From: Aphrocallistes beatrix
Lineage: Eukaryota > Porifera > Hexactinellida > Sceptrulophora > Aphrocallistidae
Direction: 5' to 3'
Assembly: GCA_963281255.1 (NCBI GenBank)
Contig: OY725492.1
Location: 1-64,000 of the forward strand
Length of the DNA stretch: 64,000 nucleotides
The notes under the pieces were generated by a model. That model saw nothing but the letters and a program-made list of their open reading frames with translations, ran no database searches and was not told the DNA's origin. The translations under genes were made by a program, and so were the position numbers. This document shows, in pieces, positions 53,183 through 61,850 of this stretch (positions within the stretch are counted from its first letter, which is position 1; every line of letters starts with the position of its first letter).

Positions 53183-54754
53183 TCATAAGTTTGAAGTTCT
53201 GAGCTTTTGGGATTTTGGAAGACGGGGATTTTCATTGCTAGGATTGCGTTTAATTTCATTGTTAAGGTTCCGTGGATTTTGAGTGTTGGGTATCAGTGGA
53301 TTTTGAGTGTTGGGCATTAGTGGATTTTGAGTGTTGGGTATCAGTGGATTTTGAGTGTTGGGCATTAGTGGATTTTGAGTGTTGAGCATTAGTGGATTTT
53401 GAGTGTTGGGCATTAGTGGATTTTGAGTGTTGGGCATTAGTAGATTTTGAGTGTTGGGCATTAGTGGATTTTGAGTGTTGTGTATCAGTGGACTTTGAGT
53501 GTTGGGTATCAGTGGATTGTCACTATCAGAATTCAGAGGGCTAGTAGGGTTTGAAGTTTGAGAAATACGTGGAGACAAATAAGTTTCAGGTGTGGAGAGT
53601 TCTGGTAATTTATTATAGAGCTGTGACACTTGCATTTCAATGCCTTTACGCATTCTGTCGATGCTCTCAACGGAGATTTCGGATAGGAATTCCATTGCAC
53701 TTGTGTTGTGGGAGTTGGTGAGGACATCGCTATAACGCTCTTTGAGATTCTTGACCCAGTTCGTCAGATCTTGATTATCTTCTTCCAAATCGCAGATATC
53801 GTAGAGTGTGGACGAATCCCGCTGCAGAATCTCGTGTTGTTTCAACTCCTCAGCCACCTTTTTCTTATGAGTCTCTGCTTCTTCGATACGATACTCGTAA
53901 TCCTGCTCAATCTGACCCTTCAGTGCCTCCCAGCGAGCTGAAATCTGGCGGATCATCTCGTCACACTTCAATTGTGCGTCTTTCATTAGGAGGGAGTGGT
54001 CATTGTTGACTCTCCCCAGCCGCTCCTCATAGATGCTAAGGTAGTCGTTAAGGGTGGCAATGCGATCGTTGCTTCGAGACTTTAAGTCTCTCAGTTGGCC
54101 TGTTCGTTTCTTTGGGGCTCTAATCTTGTAGGCTAAGAGGTGAGAGTGTAAACACTGCCTGCTGCAATTGCCTTCGTGTGTGGCTTCTTCTGGTTCGGCC
54201 ATTGCAATGGTAAAGGGAGGCTTGACTGCTTCTTCGGGTTTGTTTTCTGGTATGAATATTTCATCACTAGCTTCTAAGCTTGCTTCAAGCTTCGGAGAGG
54301 AAGTAGGAGAGGAGGGAGAAGATTCACAACTCGAAGTTGGGGAGTCGGATTTGGCGAGTCCATCTGAGGGATCATTCCGCACTGAATCGTTTAAATGCGG
54401 GACCGAGTGTCTGCTACGGCGGATCCCAGAGATATCATTCCTTTTTGAGGTTGACTTAGAACTGATTCCAAGCGGAGTCTTACTTTTATTGTAGCGAGAC
54501 GTCGGTTTGCTAGAAGTCTTCGTTTCTGGATTAGAATCGCTATCTCTATCTTTGGAAACGCCGTACGAGGACTGAGGCCTGTTGTGAGAGTTTGTACTCT
54601 TGATATTATTGATTGATTTGGGGAGATTCGACTTAGTAGTACTCAACTTTTTCTCCGGACTGGGGGAAGGTTCACTTTCTTTGCCAGATAACTTGCGTGT
54701 CAATACTGCTGGCCCTTTCCCTTCGTGCTTTACAGAATTTCCCAGTTTGCTCAT
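53183..54754 (-). CDS. coiled-coil protein with octapeptide-repeat tail, unknown
   Basis: Single exon, 523 residues, ATG at 54754. The N-terminal about 190 residues are disordered and rich in S, P, K and N. A short Cys/His patch (CSRQCLHSHLLAYK) precedes a coiled coil (about 220-385: RLGRVNNDHSLLMKDAQLKC; RIEEAETHKKKVAEELKQHE). The C-terminus has about eleven octapeptides of type N-P-L-M/I-P-N-T-Q, encoded by a 24-bp minisatellite, then a basic end. I recognise no family; the coiled coil has a flavour of TRIM/cytoskeletal adaptors, but no RING or B-box is present. Confidence 0.65.
   Translation of the reverse strand: MSKLGNSVKHEGKGPAVLTRKLSGKESEPSPSPEKKLSTTKSNLPKSINNIKSTNSHNRPQSSYGVSKDRDSDSNPETKTSSKPTSRYNKSKTPLGISSKSTSKRNDISGIRRSRHSVPHLNDSVRNDPSDGLAKSDSPTSSCESSPSSPTSSPKLEASLEASDEIFIPENKPEEAVKPPFTIAMAEPEEATHEGNCSRQCLHSHLLAYKIRAPKKRTGQLRDLKSRSNDRIATLNDYLSIYEERLGRVNNDHSLLMKDAQLKCDEMIRQISARWEALKGQIEQDYEYRIEEAETHKKKVAEELKQHEILQRDSSTLYDICDLEEDNQDLTNWVKNLKERYSDVLTNSHNTSAMEFLSEISVESIDRMRKGIEMQVSQLYNKLPELSTPETYLSPRISQTSNPTSPLNSDSDNPLIPNTQSPLIHNTQNPLMPNTQNLLMPNTQNPLMPNTQNPLMLNTQNPLMPNTQNPLIPNTQNPLMPNTQNPLIPNTQNPRNLNNEIKRNPSNENPRLPKSQKLRTSNL
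53262..53525. repeat. 24-bp coding minisatellite
   Basis: About eleven units with plus-strand core GTGGATTTTGAGTGTTGGGC, in frame on the minus strand as NPLMPNTQ-type octapeptides. Neighbouring units differ mainly by CAT/TAT changes giving Met or Ile. Confidence 0.9.
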
Positions 54755-55176
54755 ATTATAAAACTAAGAGACGATATCAGTTACATATATAGCTTGTTGC
54801 TCGGTGCAAAGTTTGGTCAGATAGAACTAGCAGCCCACACACCACACTCTTATACATTACGGACGTATTGTCTACAAATTAGAATTCGATAAATACGCAG
54901 GATCAGTTGTCTACGGTCATCGAGGTAAGGAGCTTGTGAGCGATGACGTATATTCCATATGCTCTTGGTTCAATGAGGTAAAGCATTCCGAACTGCAGGC
55001 ATTAGAACTGATTTCACAGCATAATTACGTACGGTATAAATAATTTTTTCATTATGTCTAATGCTGTTTTTAAAATCATCCTTTAAGCTTTTGCAAATAT
55101 TTAAGTACACTAGTTCTGTCCTGAGACCTATTGGCCTCAGGGTTTAGGTATACAGAAGAAAAAGTGGATACAGAAG
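54755..55176. promoter_or_regulatory. bidirectional promoter region
   Basis: 422 bp between divergent starts (54754 minus, 55177 plus). AT-rich; no distinct element recognised. Confidence 0.4.
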
Positions 55177-56112
55177 ATGTTTAGAAAAATGCTTGGCGAC
55201 CTCGGGATTTATCTCATGATACTCGTATTTTGTTTCGGCTCCATTATCATCTTCCTGTTACCATTCGCATTCTTACAACTGCAATACGCCATCGTCACCC
55301 TGATTGCGATTGTTATGTTCTATCGAATACGTTTCCCGTTCGAATTCAGTGGCAATTTTCGCACCAAGAGTATATTTAAAAGTTCAACGTTCAATTTTAT
55401 GGCAGCACAACAACCTTGGAAAACAATCTACAGTACTGAGCTAGACATAACAAAGAAATATATGTTCAATTTGACCCCTCACGGGATGTATCCAATTTCA
55501 TGGATGATATTCGCCACACATCTCGCTAGCATAGACTGCTTTCCGCTATTCCTAATGGGCGACATTGTATTTCGCGTACCTCTCACAAGAGAGATGGCAC
55601 TCTTGATGGGAGCTGTAAATGCGAGTTGGAAATCAGTTAAAATAGCAGCGGCCAAAGATAAAAGTGTTTTGTTAATCAGTGGAGGCGCACGCGAAATGAT
55701 CTACTCAGGAAGGTCTAAAGGTGTGATTCACATCGTAAAACGGACCGCATTCTTAAGAGCGGCTTTGATGTACGGCTACACGCTGGTGCCTGTGGTGGGG
55801 GTGGGGGTGGATGAGCTGTATCGTGCGTACATCCTACCCTGGGAATGGTGCAAACGACTGACGGGGGTGTATCCGTTTCTTCCTTTGGGGAAGTTTGATT
55901 TTATCTCTCCACGCGATGCCAATGTGTATCATGTGGTAGGAGAGCCGATACCTGTTTCAGTGAACGAGAATCCGAGTGAGAAGGACATAGAAGAGCTGAA
56001 GGGGAGATACTACCAGGGATTGGAAGCAGCATTGGAGTATTACAATAAGAAGTATTGCCAAGATGTCAAGATAGAGTATATCGAAGTTGAAAAGAAACAG
56101 CAAACTAGCTAG
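55177..56112 (+). CDS. DGAT2/MOGAT-family acyltransferase
   Basis: Single exon, 311 residues. Two adjoining hydrophobic segments at about 8-48 form the ER membrane hairpin of the family. The catalytic motif, usually HPHG, reads T100-P-H-G, keeping the second His. The ISGGAREMIYS segment matches the conserved GG-x-x-E loop, and LMYGYTLVPVVGVGVDELY matches the conserved C-terminal block; PFLPLGKFDFISP follows. Members transfer acyl-CoA chains to diacylglycerol, monoacylglycerol or wax alcohols in the ER. I cannot say which acceptor. Convergent with the MLH3-like gene 60 bp away. Confidence 0.88.
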   Translation: MFRKMLGDLGIYLMILVFCFGSIIIFLLPFAFLQLQYAIVTLIAIVMFYRIRFPFEFSGNFRTKSIFKSSTFNFMAAQQPWKTIYSTELDITKKYMFNLTPHGMYPISWMIFATHLASIDCFPLFLMGDIVFRVPLTREMALLMGAVNASWKSVKIAAAKDKSVLLISGGAREMIYSGRSKGVIHIVKRTAFLRAALMYGYTLVPVVGVGVDELYRAYILPWEWCKRLTGVYPFLPLGKFDFISPRDANVYHVVGEPIPVSVNENPSEKDIEELKGRYYQGLEAALEYYNKKYCQDVKIEYIEVEKKQQTS

Positions 56113-56172
56113 AGTAACTTTTAAGTTATATTTTATTAAGTTTTGCGAATTAAATTAAAATAATTTGCATTG

Positions 56173-56925
56173 TTAAACGTTTTCGTGTTTAATTACAATT
56201 CGAGTACGCAACACTTTCAGTTTATTCCAGTCCACTGTGTACTGATATGAGTTCGGTTTCAGTTTGGAAATGTTGAGAAGAGGCGCGATGGAAGGTCGTC
56301 CATGCGCGCACTGGAACGGCAGAGAGCAGCGAGTGAGCGATTGCAGGAGTGAAAGGGAAGCGCTTCTGTCTAGTTTGTCCCCGAACTTGATAGCTCCGTG
56401 ACAAGCTGTCGACTGAAGGGCAGACAGGTCGCATTTGTTGATGGAGCCCTCTTCAATGGATAGCCTACGCTTATGATCCCCGATCAACTGCTCGAGTCTT
56501 ATCCGTTCGTGCACTGCGTGTTGATCGAAGAGAACTAAGATCAGCTCTCTCTCAACCTTCAGGATGCAGCACAGAAACTTTTTATCGATCTGACTCAGAA
56601 GTTGTACCGATTCTATGTCAGACTTAGAAAATGCTAAATCATCTCGACTCCAAAATGCACTTCGAGTCGAGTTCGTGAGCAGAGGCTGAGAATTGAAATA
56701 TTTCGCATCATGAGGAATGCCATGGCAATTCTTGTTATCATTATTAAGCTCTTGTGACTGGAGAGTCAATCGAGAAACTTTCGAGTTTGCTCCAACTTTT
56801 TCTTTGCACGGGGATATACGGAATAAGGGTGCAGCTCTGACGGGTGTGTCAACAGGTTCGTAGTATGAATTCCCAGAGCAAGGATTGATGATGACTTTCC
56901 TACCTTGTTTAACACTTTCTAGCAT
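56173..56925 (-). CDS. stand-alone MLH3/MutL C-terminal endonuclease domain
   Basis: First ATG at 56925, 250 residues. The MutL endonuclease metal motif is complete: DQHAVHERIRLE at 134-145 (D-Q-H-A-x2-E-x4-E). ACHGAIKF (174-181) and CAHGRP (206-211) match MLH3 C-terminal motifs, and LPFQCAHGRPS is MLH3-like. The N-terminal GHKL ATPase and middle domain of MLH3 are absent. The stretch between the metal motif and ACHGAIKF is only 28 residues, much shorter than in human MLH3. Upstream is the intact ATP13A gene, 148 bp away, so no ATPase exons fit nearby. It may be a minimal nuclease, a partner of MLH1, or a degenerate 5'-truncated copy; the frame is intact. A TATTAG before the ATG could be an acceptor. 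Confidence 0.75.
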   Translation of the reverse strand: MLESVKQGRKVIINPCSGNSYYEPVDTPVRAAPLFRISPCKEKVGANSKVSRLTLQSQELNNDNKNCHGIPHDAKYFNSQPLLTNSTRSAFWSRDDLAFSKSDIESVQLLSQIDKKFLCCILKVERELILVLFDQHAVHERIRLEQLIGDHKRRLSIEEGSINKCDLSALQSTACHGAIKFGDKLDRSASLSLLQSLTRCSLPFQCAHGRPSIAPLLNISKLKPNSYQYTVDWNKLKVLRTRIVIKHENV

Positions 56926-57073
56926 CACCCTAATACATCCAGAAACTATGGATGTGTTTTAATAATTACGTGTCTAATATATAAGACTAAATACTACTAT
57001 TAATTCACAAAATAATTAAAAAACAAAAACAAATGCTAAATATATAATTCCATTCACTGGCAAACACAAAGTT

Positions 57074-60000
57074 TTAGCGAATAGTCGCAACTGCTTCCCT
57101 GAATTCCTCAGCTCCGCGAGACCAGTCGGTTAGGAGGCGTTTGTAGAGGTTCTTCTGCCGCGTTTTACAAAGAAAGAAATGTACCACTACTCTGAACCAT
57201 TCCGTCTGAATAACGAAATCTTCCACAATCATAGACACGAGCAGGTGAACCCCGGCCAAGAGAGACAGGCCCAGCAGAAATGTCCAAGAGTAGATGTAGA
57301 CAAGTTGCATGAAATTATAGATCTGATGCAGAACTATGACGTCATGGCCTGGTTGGAAATTGAACAGGAGTGAGATGGCTATGAAGAGAATAAAGCAAAA
57401 GAGAAAGTAGATATTAGTGAAGAATGGCTTGCGGTAGGGCGGACCGACGGAAAATACGAATGACATGATCAAATATTGGAAAGTGGAGAAGATGAAAATA
57501 ACTGTGTTTTCAAAACCAACAATAGTATCTTGATCGAACGCGTTATCTGCCGGTTTGATGGAAACAGGCACGTACCATCTGGTGACGGTCAGCAGGAGAT
57601 AGCTCGAGACCTGGAATCCAATAGCCAGCACCATGTGGACCCCGCACGAGATGAGGTTGATAGGGTTCACAAGGTTGGCAGAGGGACGCCTGTAGGCCAG
57701 GCGTGGGAAGGGCTTGGTGTATCCCATCACGAGAGCGAGCACGAAGACTTGAATCAAGTCGATGTAGAGGTACTGCCAATCTCCTAGATTGGACAGCCAC
57801 CAGTACAACAGGACGACCGATGTGAACTCGATGACACAGTACAGTGCCATGAACCTAAAAATGCTGAACGAGGTGACGAGGGCAGTTCGTCCTTCCTTTA
57901 TTACGATAGGTACACTCTGGATGTTGTGGACTTTGGAAGTGAAGTGAGAGGCAACAGATGCCTCGGAGTCTGACAGGCTCACACCGACATCTGCGGTTTT
58001 TAACGCTCCGCAATCGTTCGCCCCATCTCCACACATAGCCACTACATAATCCAGCTTTTGAAGCTCTTCTACAACGAAAGATTTCTGTGTGGGAGACATC
58101 CTTGCGAAAACCGCGCATTTTAACATTAGCGCAGTTAGAATGTAATTACTGACGTGATCACGAATCAATTGGAAAGTAGGACCGTCCATTGCAAAGCAAT
58201 ATTTCGACTTTGGCAACATAGAGAGTGGGTTAGCAAGGATGATGGGCTGAACAACCCTCTCTGAATCTTGAGGCTTGAATTTAATCATACTATCCATGGT
58301 GACTGTTGGATCATTAGGAACGTGGTCGGCGAGAGAGACGATGAAAACTTCACAGTCTTGCTGAATAACCTCGCATTCAGATGCCACATTGAGAGCTGTC
58401 AACAAATTGTCTCCTGTCACCATCACGTTACGGATGTCCACCCTATTTAGATCGCGGATAACAGCAGTTGTTTGTGGCTTTAGTTTATTTTGCATCAGGA
58501 GCAAACCGAGGAAGGTGAGTTCCCTCTCCATCTCCTGTCGGGGCACCCTCCCCACCTTATGCCAGGGCATGTCTACGTCTCTGTATGCGAGCGCTAGCAC
58601 GCGTAGACCCATGTTTGTATAGGCAGCGAGCACTTGGTTGAAGTTGTCGGGGAGTGTGTGCGGGAGAGATAGGGAAGAAATCATCTCGGGAGAACCTTTG
58701 CAGTATATAATCAGGTTTTGTTGTTGCGTGCCCCCGAGACATTTCGCGACCACACTCATTCGCTGAAGTTCTGACGAGAACGGATACTGGTGGAGAATAC
58801 CGGTCTCTAACAGCTGTCCAGATTCGGCAGGCGAGCGTACAAGTGCAGGTACCAGCAGGTCAAAACGATTCGTCTCTTCTCGTGGCTCTTCGAACTCAAA
58901 GCCGGTCGCATTGAACATATTCAGGTCAACAGGGTCCCCTACGAGCTGTCCGTCTATCAGCGTGAGGGAATGACAACATGACATCGCGACAGTCAGCTGA
59001 GTCACGCCTAGCTTTCGCAGGTCATGCACGCACTCTGTGGAGCAGCCATTCAGCATCGGGACCACTCCATAGAAGTCGAGACCGTCCTCCGTAAGAGTGC
59101 CCGTCTTGTCGAAACAGACGCATTTAACCTTTCCACTGACGTTGATCCGCTGCGGACTAATGCAGAATATCTTCTGTTTCTTGAGCCTAGAAAGCGCGTA
59201 GATCATCCCCACCGTCATGGCTGCAGGGAGGGACGGCGGGACAGCGGTAGTGAAGAGGTCGGCCATGTGCAAGAAAATGTTGAAAGGAGTCTCCTGGTGC
59301 ACTATTTCCACTACGAGCGTGTAAACCATGCCGACTACGCCCAGCAGGATGAGGAAGACCAGGAACTTCAGGGATTGACGGTAAAACCTCAAACGTGTGG
59401 GTCCTGGATAGATGATGGAGCGTACCAGTTCGCCTTTGGAAGTACTATATCCGGTCCTCACTACGAAAGCGAGAACTTTCGCATCCGGCATGTTCCTAGT
59501 TTGGATGACTTGAGTCCCATTGAAGAGAGTGTGTCGTTTATGCGTGTGTACGTCATACCTCTCATCGTCCTGTGAGAGAGGGGTCTTAAACACAGGCACG
59601 CTCTCCCCTGTCAGCATGCTCTCGTTGACTATAGCATTGCCAGACAACAGCACACAGTCACATGGCATAGTGAAGCCACTGGGAGGAATCTCGATGACGT
59701 CACCAGGGTACAATTGAGTACTGGAGGTGTGAGCATTTACCGTTGTACCCCTGCGTACGGTTACTTTGCAAGAATAAGCCACCATGTTTTTAAGTTGTAC
59801 CATGTTCTTTCGTGTCTGGTAGAGACTGAGAGTGATGGACACAGCAGAAATGATAAACACAGCTCCAGCGTAGTAATAGTAGTTAACTAGCAGCCAGATC
59901 ACGATACTGAACAGCTGGAAAAAGTAGAAAGGGTCTATAACCTCCTCAATGAACAACCTCCAATACGATTTGACTGGAACGTCTATTAAGTTCGGCCCGT

Positions 60001-60520
60001 ATATCTTAAGTCTGTCGGAAGATTTTCTCGGCTCGCTTGAAGCTAATTGGTAGATCTCCTCACAGCTATAACCCTCGTCGAAAGCAGATTGTTTCCGCAC
60101 TCCTTGACTATCATCCATCACGTAGCGCGAGTGACGGAATAAAAGGTACATAAAGGGTGTTTTCTCCTCCAGAATCAGTCTCGCATCCTCATCTTCATCA
60201 AGTGTATTGATGTTATTGAATGAATTGGGTATATTATCAAGTGTTTCATTTCGCAGTTTAACTATATTCCAATTGTTGTCAATGTCTCGTATCAGCGCGT
60301 GCGTGGCTTCACGCCTTCGGCACTTTCTGCCTGTGAAATAGCTTATGACCCGAGGAAACCAATAACAGACAACAAGAAGAGAGCCCAAACTTGCAACGCA
60401 TAAAAGACAGAAGAAAAACACATACAAAGAGTCGACTCTGTACCAAATCAAAGACTTTATCTCGATCGTGTCCTCAGAAGGATCATTATTCGCTGCATTA
60501 ACTTTATCTTCAGTTGCCAT
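57074..60520 (-). CDS. P5B-type ATPase (ATP13A2/3-like polyamine transporter)
   Basis: Single exon, 1148 residues. The family-specific N-terminal hydrophobic segment (YVFFFCLLCVASLGSLLVV) precedes the core. The actuator motif is LTGES, the P5B membrane motif PPSLP replaces PPALP, the phosphorylation site is D471-K-T-G-T, and the hinge is GDGAND near residue 830 (CGDGANDCGALK), followed by the long C-terminal membrane bundle. ATP13A2 exports polyamines from lysosomes; ATP13A3 takes part in uptake at endosomes and plasma membrane. I do not choose between them. A 3.4-kb gene without introns is notable for an animal. Confidence 0.95.
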   Translation of the reverse strand: MATEDKVNAANNDPSEDTIEIKSLIWYRVDSLYVFFFCLLCVASLGSLLVVCYWFPRVISYFTGRKCRRREATHALIRDIDNNWNIVKLRNETLDNIPNSFNNINTLDEDEDARLILEEKTPFMYLLFRHSRYVMDDSQGVRKQSAFDEGYSCEEIYQLASSEPRKSSDRLKIYGPNLIDVPVKSYWRLFIEEVIDPFYFFQLFSIVIWLLVNYYYYAGAVFIISAVSITLSLYQTRKNMVQLKNMVAYSCKVTVRRGTTVNAHTSSTQLYPGDVIEIPPSGFTMPCDCVLLSGNAIVNESMLTGESVPVFKTPLSQDDERYDVHTHKRHTLFNGTQVIQTRNMPDAKVLAFVVRTGYSTSKGELVRSIIYPGPTRLRFYRQSLKFLVFLILLGVVGMVYTLVVEIVHQETPFNIFLHMADLFTTAVPPSLPAAMTVGMIYALSRLKKQKIFCISPQRINVSGKVKCVCFDKTGTLTEDGLDFYGVVPMLNGCSTECVHDLRKLGVTQLTVAMSCCHSLTLIDGQLVGDPVDLNMFNATGFEFEEPREETNRFDLLVPALVRSPAESGQLLETGILHQYPFSSELQRMSVVAKCLGGTQQQNLIIYCKGSPEMISSLSLPHTLPDNFNQVLAAYTNMGLRVLALAYRDVDMPWHKVGRVPRQEMERELTFLGLLLMQNKLKPQTTAVIRDLNRVDIRNVMVTGDNLLTALNVASECEVIQQDCEVFIVSLADHVPNDPTVTMDSMIKFKPQDSERVVQPIILANPLSMLPKSKYCFAMDGPTFQLIRDHVSNYILTALMLKCAVFARMSPTQKSFVVEELQKLDYVVAMCGDGANDCGALKTADVGVSLSDSEASVASHFTSKVHNIQSVPIVIKEGRTALVTSFSIFRFMALYCVIEFTSVVLLYWWLSNLGDWQYLYIDLIQVFVLALVMGYTKPFPRLAYRRPSANLVNPINLISCGVHMVLAIGFQVSSYLLLTVTRWYVPVSIKPADNAFDQDTIVGFENTVIFIFSTFQYLIMSFVFSVGPPYRKPFFTNIYFLFCFILFIAISLLFNFQPGHDVIVLHQIYNFMQLVYIYSWTFLLGLSLLAGVHLLVSMIVEDFVIQTEWFRVVVHFFLCKTRQKNLYKRLLTDWSRGAEEFREAVATIR

Positions 60521-60757
60521 ACCGTAGATTACTCAAGCACTTCAAATCTTGAAGAACCATGCTATTCTACCACATGATATACTCCTATTAATTATTAGGG
60601 TATCGCATATGAATTTCTATGTTAGCATTATTTAAAAAATATAACATTACTGTTAGCTGTCAATTATTCTAATTAGAATGAGTAGCAAGAAAAATACAAA
60701 TGTACAAGCGATAAATACAGTCCCAGTATGCTCGATGTACTTGAAGTGATGATTGGA

Positions 60758-61594
60758 TTATTTCTGTGTTCGTTGACTGAGTCTATGCACTTGCTTTCCC
60801 CGCGTTCTCTGGTGGGCGCGCAAATGGATGGAGAGTGATCGCTGAGTGGAGAAAGCACGCGGGCAGAGATTGCATTGAAACGAGTCTGTGTGTTTTGAAA
60901 TGTGGCGCGTAAAGGGAATCTCATATGAATATTTGGCGCCACAGATGGAGCAAATCAGCGGTTTTTCTTGCACGTTTTTGAAACTTCTCTTAGAGATTAA
61001 TTTTCTTGAGTGAGTTTTCTCAGTCTGCGAAGAGGATTTTTTTTGAATTTTCTTAAAACCATTTCGAACTTGTTTTCTCATATTAATCTTTGTTATAGGC
61101 AGACCTGCCAAACGTTGAAAAGTCGGGACAATCCGTGAATAAATTGGAGAATCTGCAAAAGTTTCGGAATCATTGCCAGGAAGGAATTTCACATTTAATT
61201 CACAACTGTTCACACCTTTCAGACAAGAGTCAAAGGGGTCTGAATTATTCCTAGGAATCATCGTGCTGTAGTTATTAAGGTACTGCGGATAAGAGTTCTG
61301 GGATTTTGTAGCAACATGCTCGGGTTTGAAGGGTAGAACAGACTCATTTCTCTGCTGATCAGAAACGTTAGAAGAAAATGAATCAAATTTCAGGGAAAAT
61401 GAATTATTTGATATTTGGTGAGCATTTTCAACAGATTTTTCTACTTTAAAAGCGATGTTCTCACAGTCCATCTCATTATACTCCGTAAATTCCAAACAGA
61501 TATTTTCTTCTTTCACTGCTCGCTGACAATCTATACTGCTGAACTGCTTCTCTCTCAATATAAACCGCTCTTCTCTGCAGAAATCTACAGACAT
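60758..61594 (-). CDS. C2H2 zinc-finger protein with two fingers
   Basis: Single exon, 278 residues, ATG at 61594. Two adjacent C2H2 fingers lie near the C-terminus: CSICGAKYSYEIPFTRHISKH and CNLCPRAFSTQRSLSIHLRAH, each C-x2-C-x12-H-x3-H. The rest is low-complexity, with a basic stretch before the fingers (KKIQKKSSSQTEKTHSRK). Probably a DNA-binding regulator; no orthologue recognised. Confidence 0.8.
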   Translation of the reverse strand: MSVDFCREERFILREKQFSSIDCQRAVKEENICLEFTEYNEMDCENIAFKVEKSVENAHQISNNSFSLKFDSFSSNVSDQQRNESVLPFKPEHVATKSQNSYPQYLNNYSTMIPRNNSDPFDSCLKGVNSCELNVKFLPGNDSETFADSPIYSRIVPTFQRLAGLPITKINMRKQVRNGFKKIQKKSSSQTEKTHSRKLISKRSFKNVQEKPLICSICGAKYSYEIPFTRHISKHTDSFQCNLCPRAFSTQRSLSIHLRAHQRTRGKQVHRLSQRTQK

Positions 61595-61850
61595 ATTACC
61601 ACGGAATCTACGCTATGCTAATACTGCTTAAATTAAAGAATTTGGGGATAAATTAACCATACTCAAAAGTTGGAAGTGATTAAGTGAATGAATAGCCTAA
61701 CGTATGTATACATATGCGAATTTATTGATAGAAAGCAAATGCATAAGAATAAAAGGGTAGAACAAAGCAATAAAAAACTTAGTTATATTCTAGTGACATA
61801 ATTCTAAAGTATATCAAAGTGAGTGGGACATAAGTGATCGGGTCAGAGGG

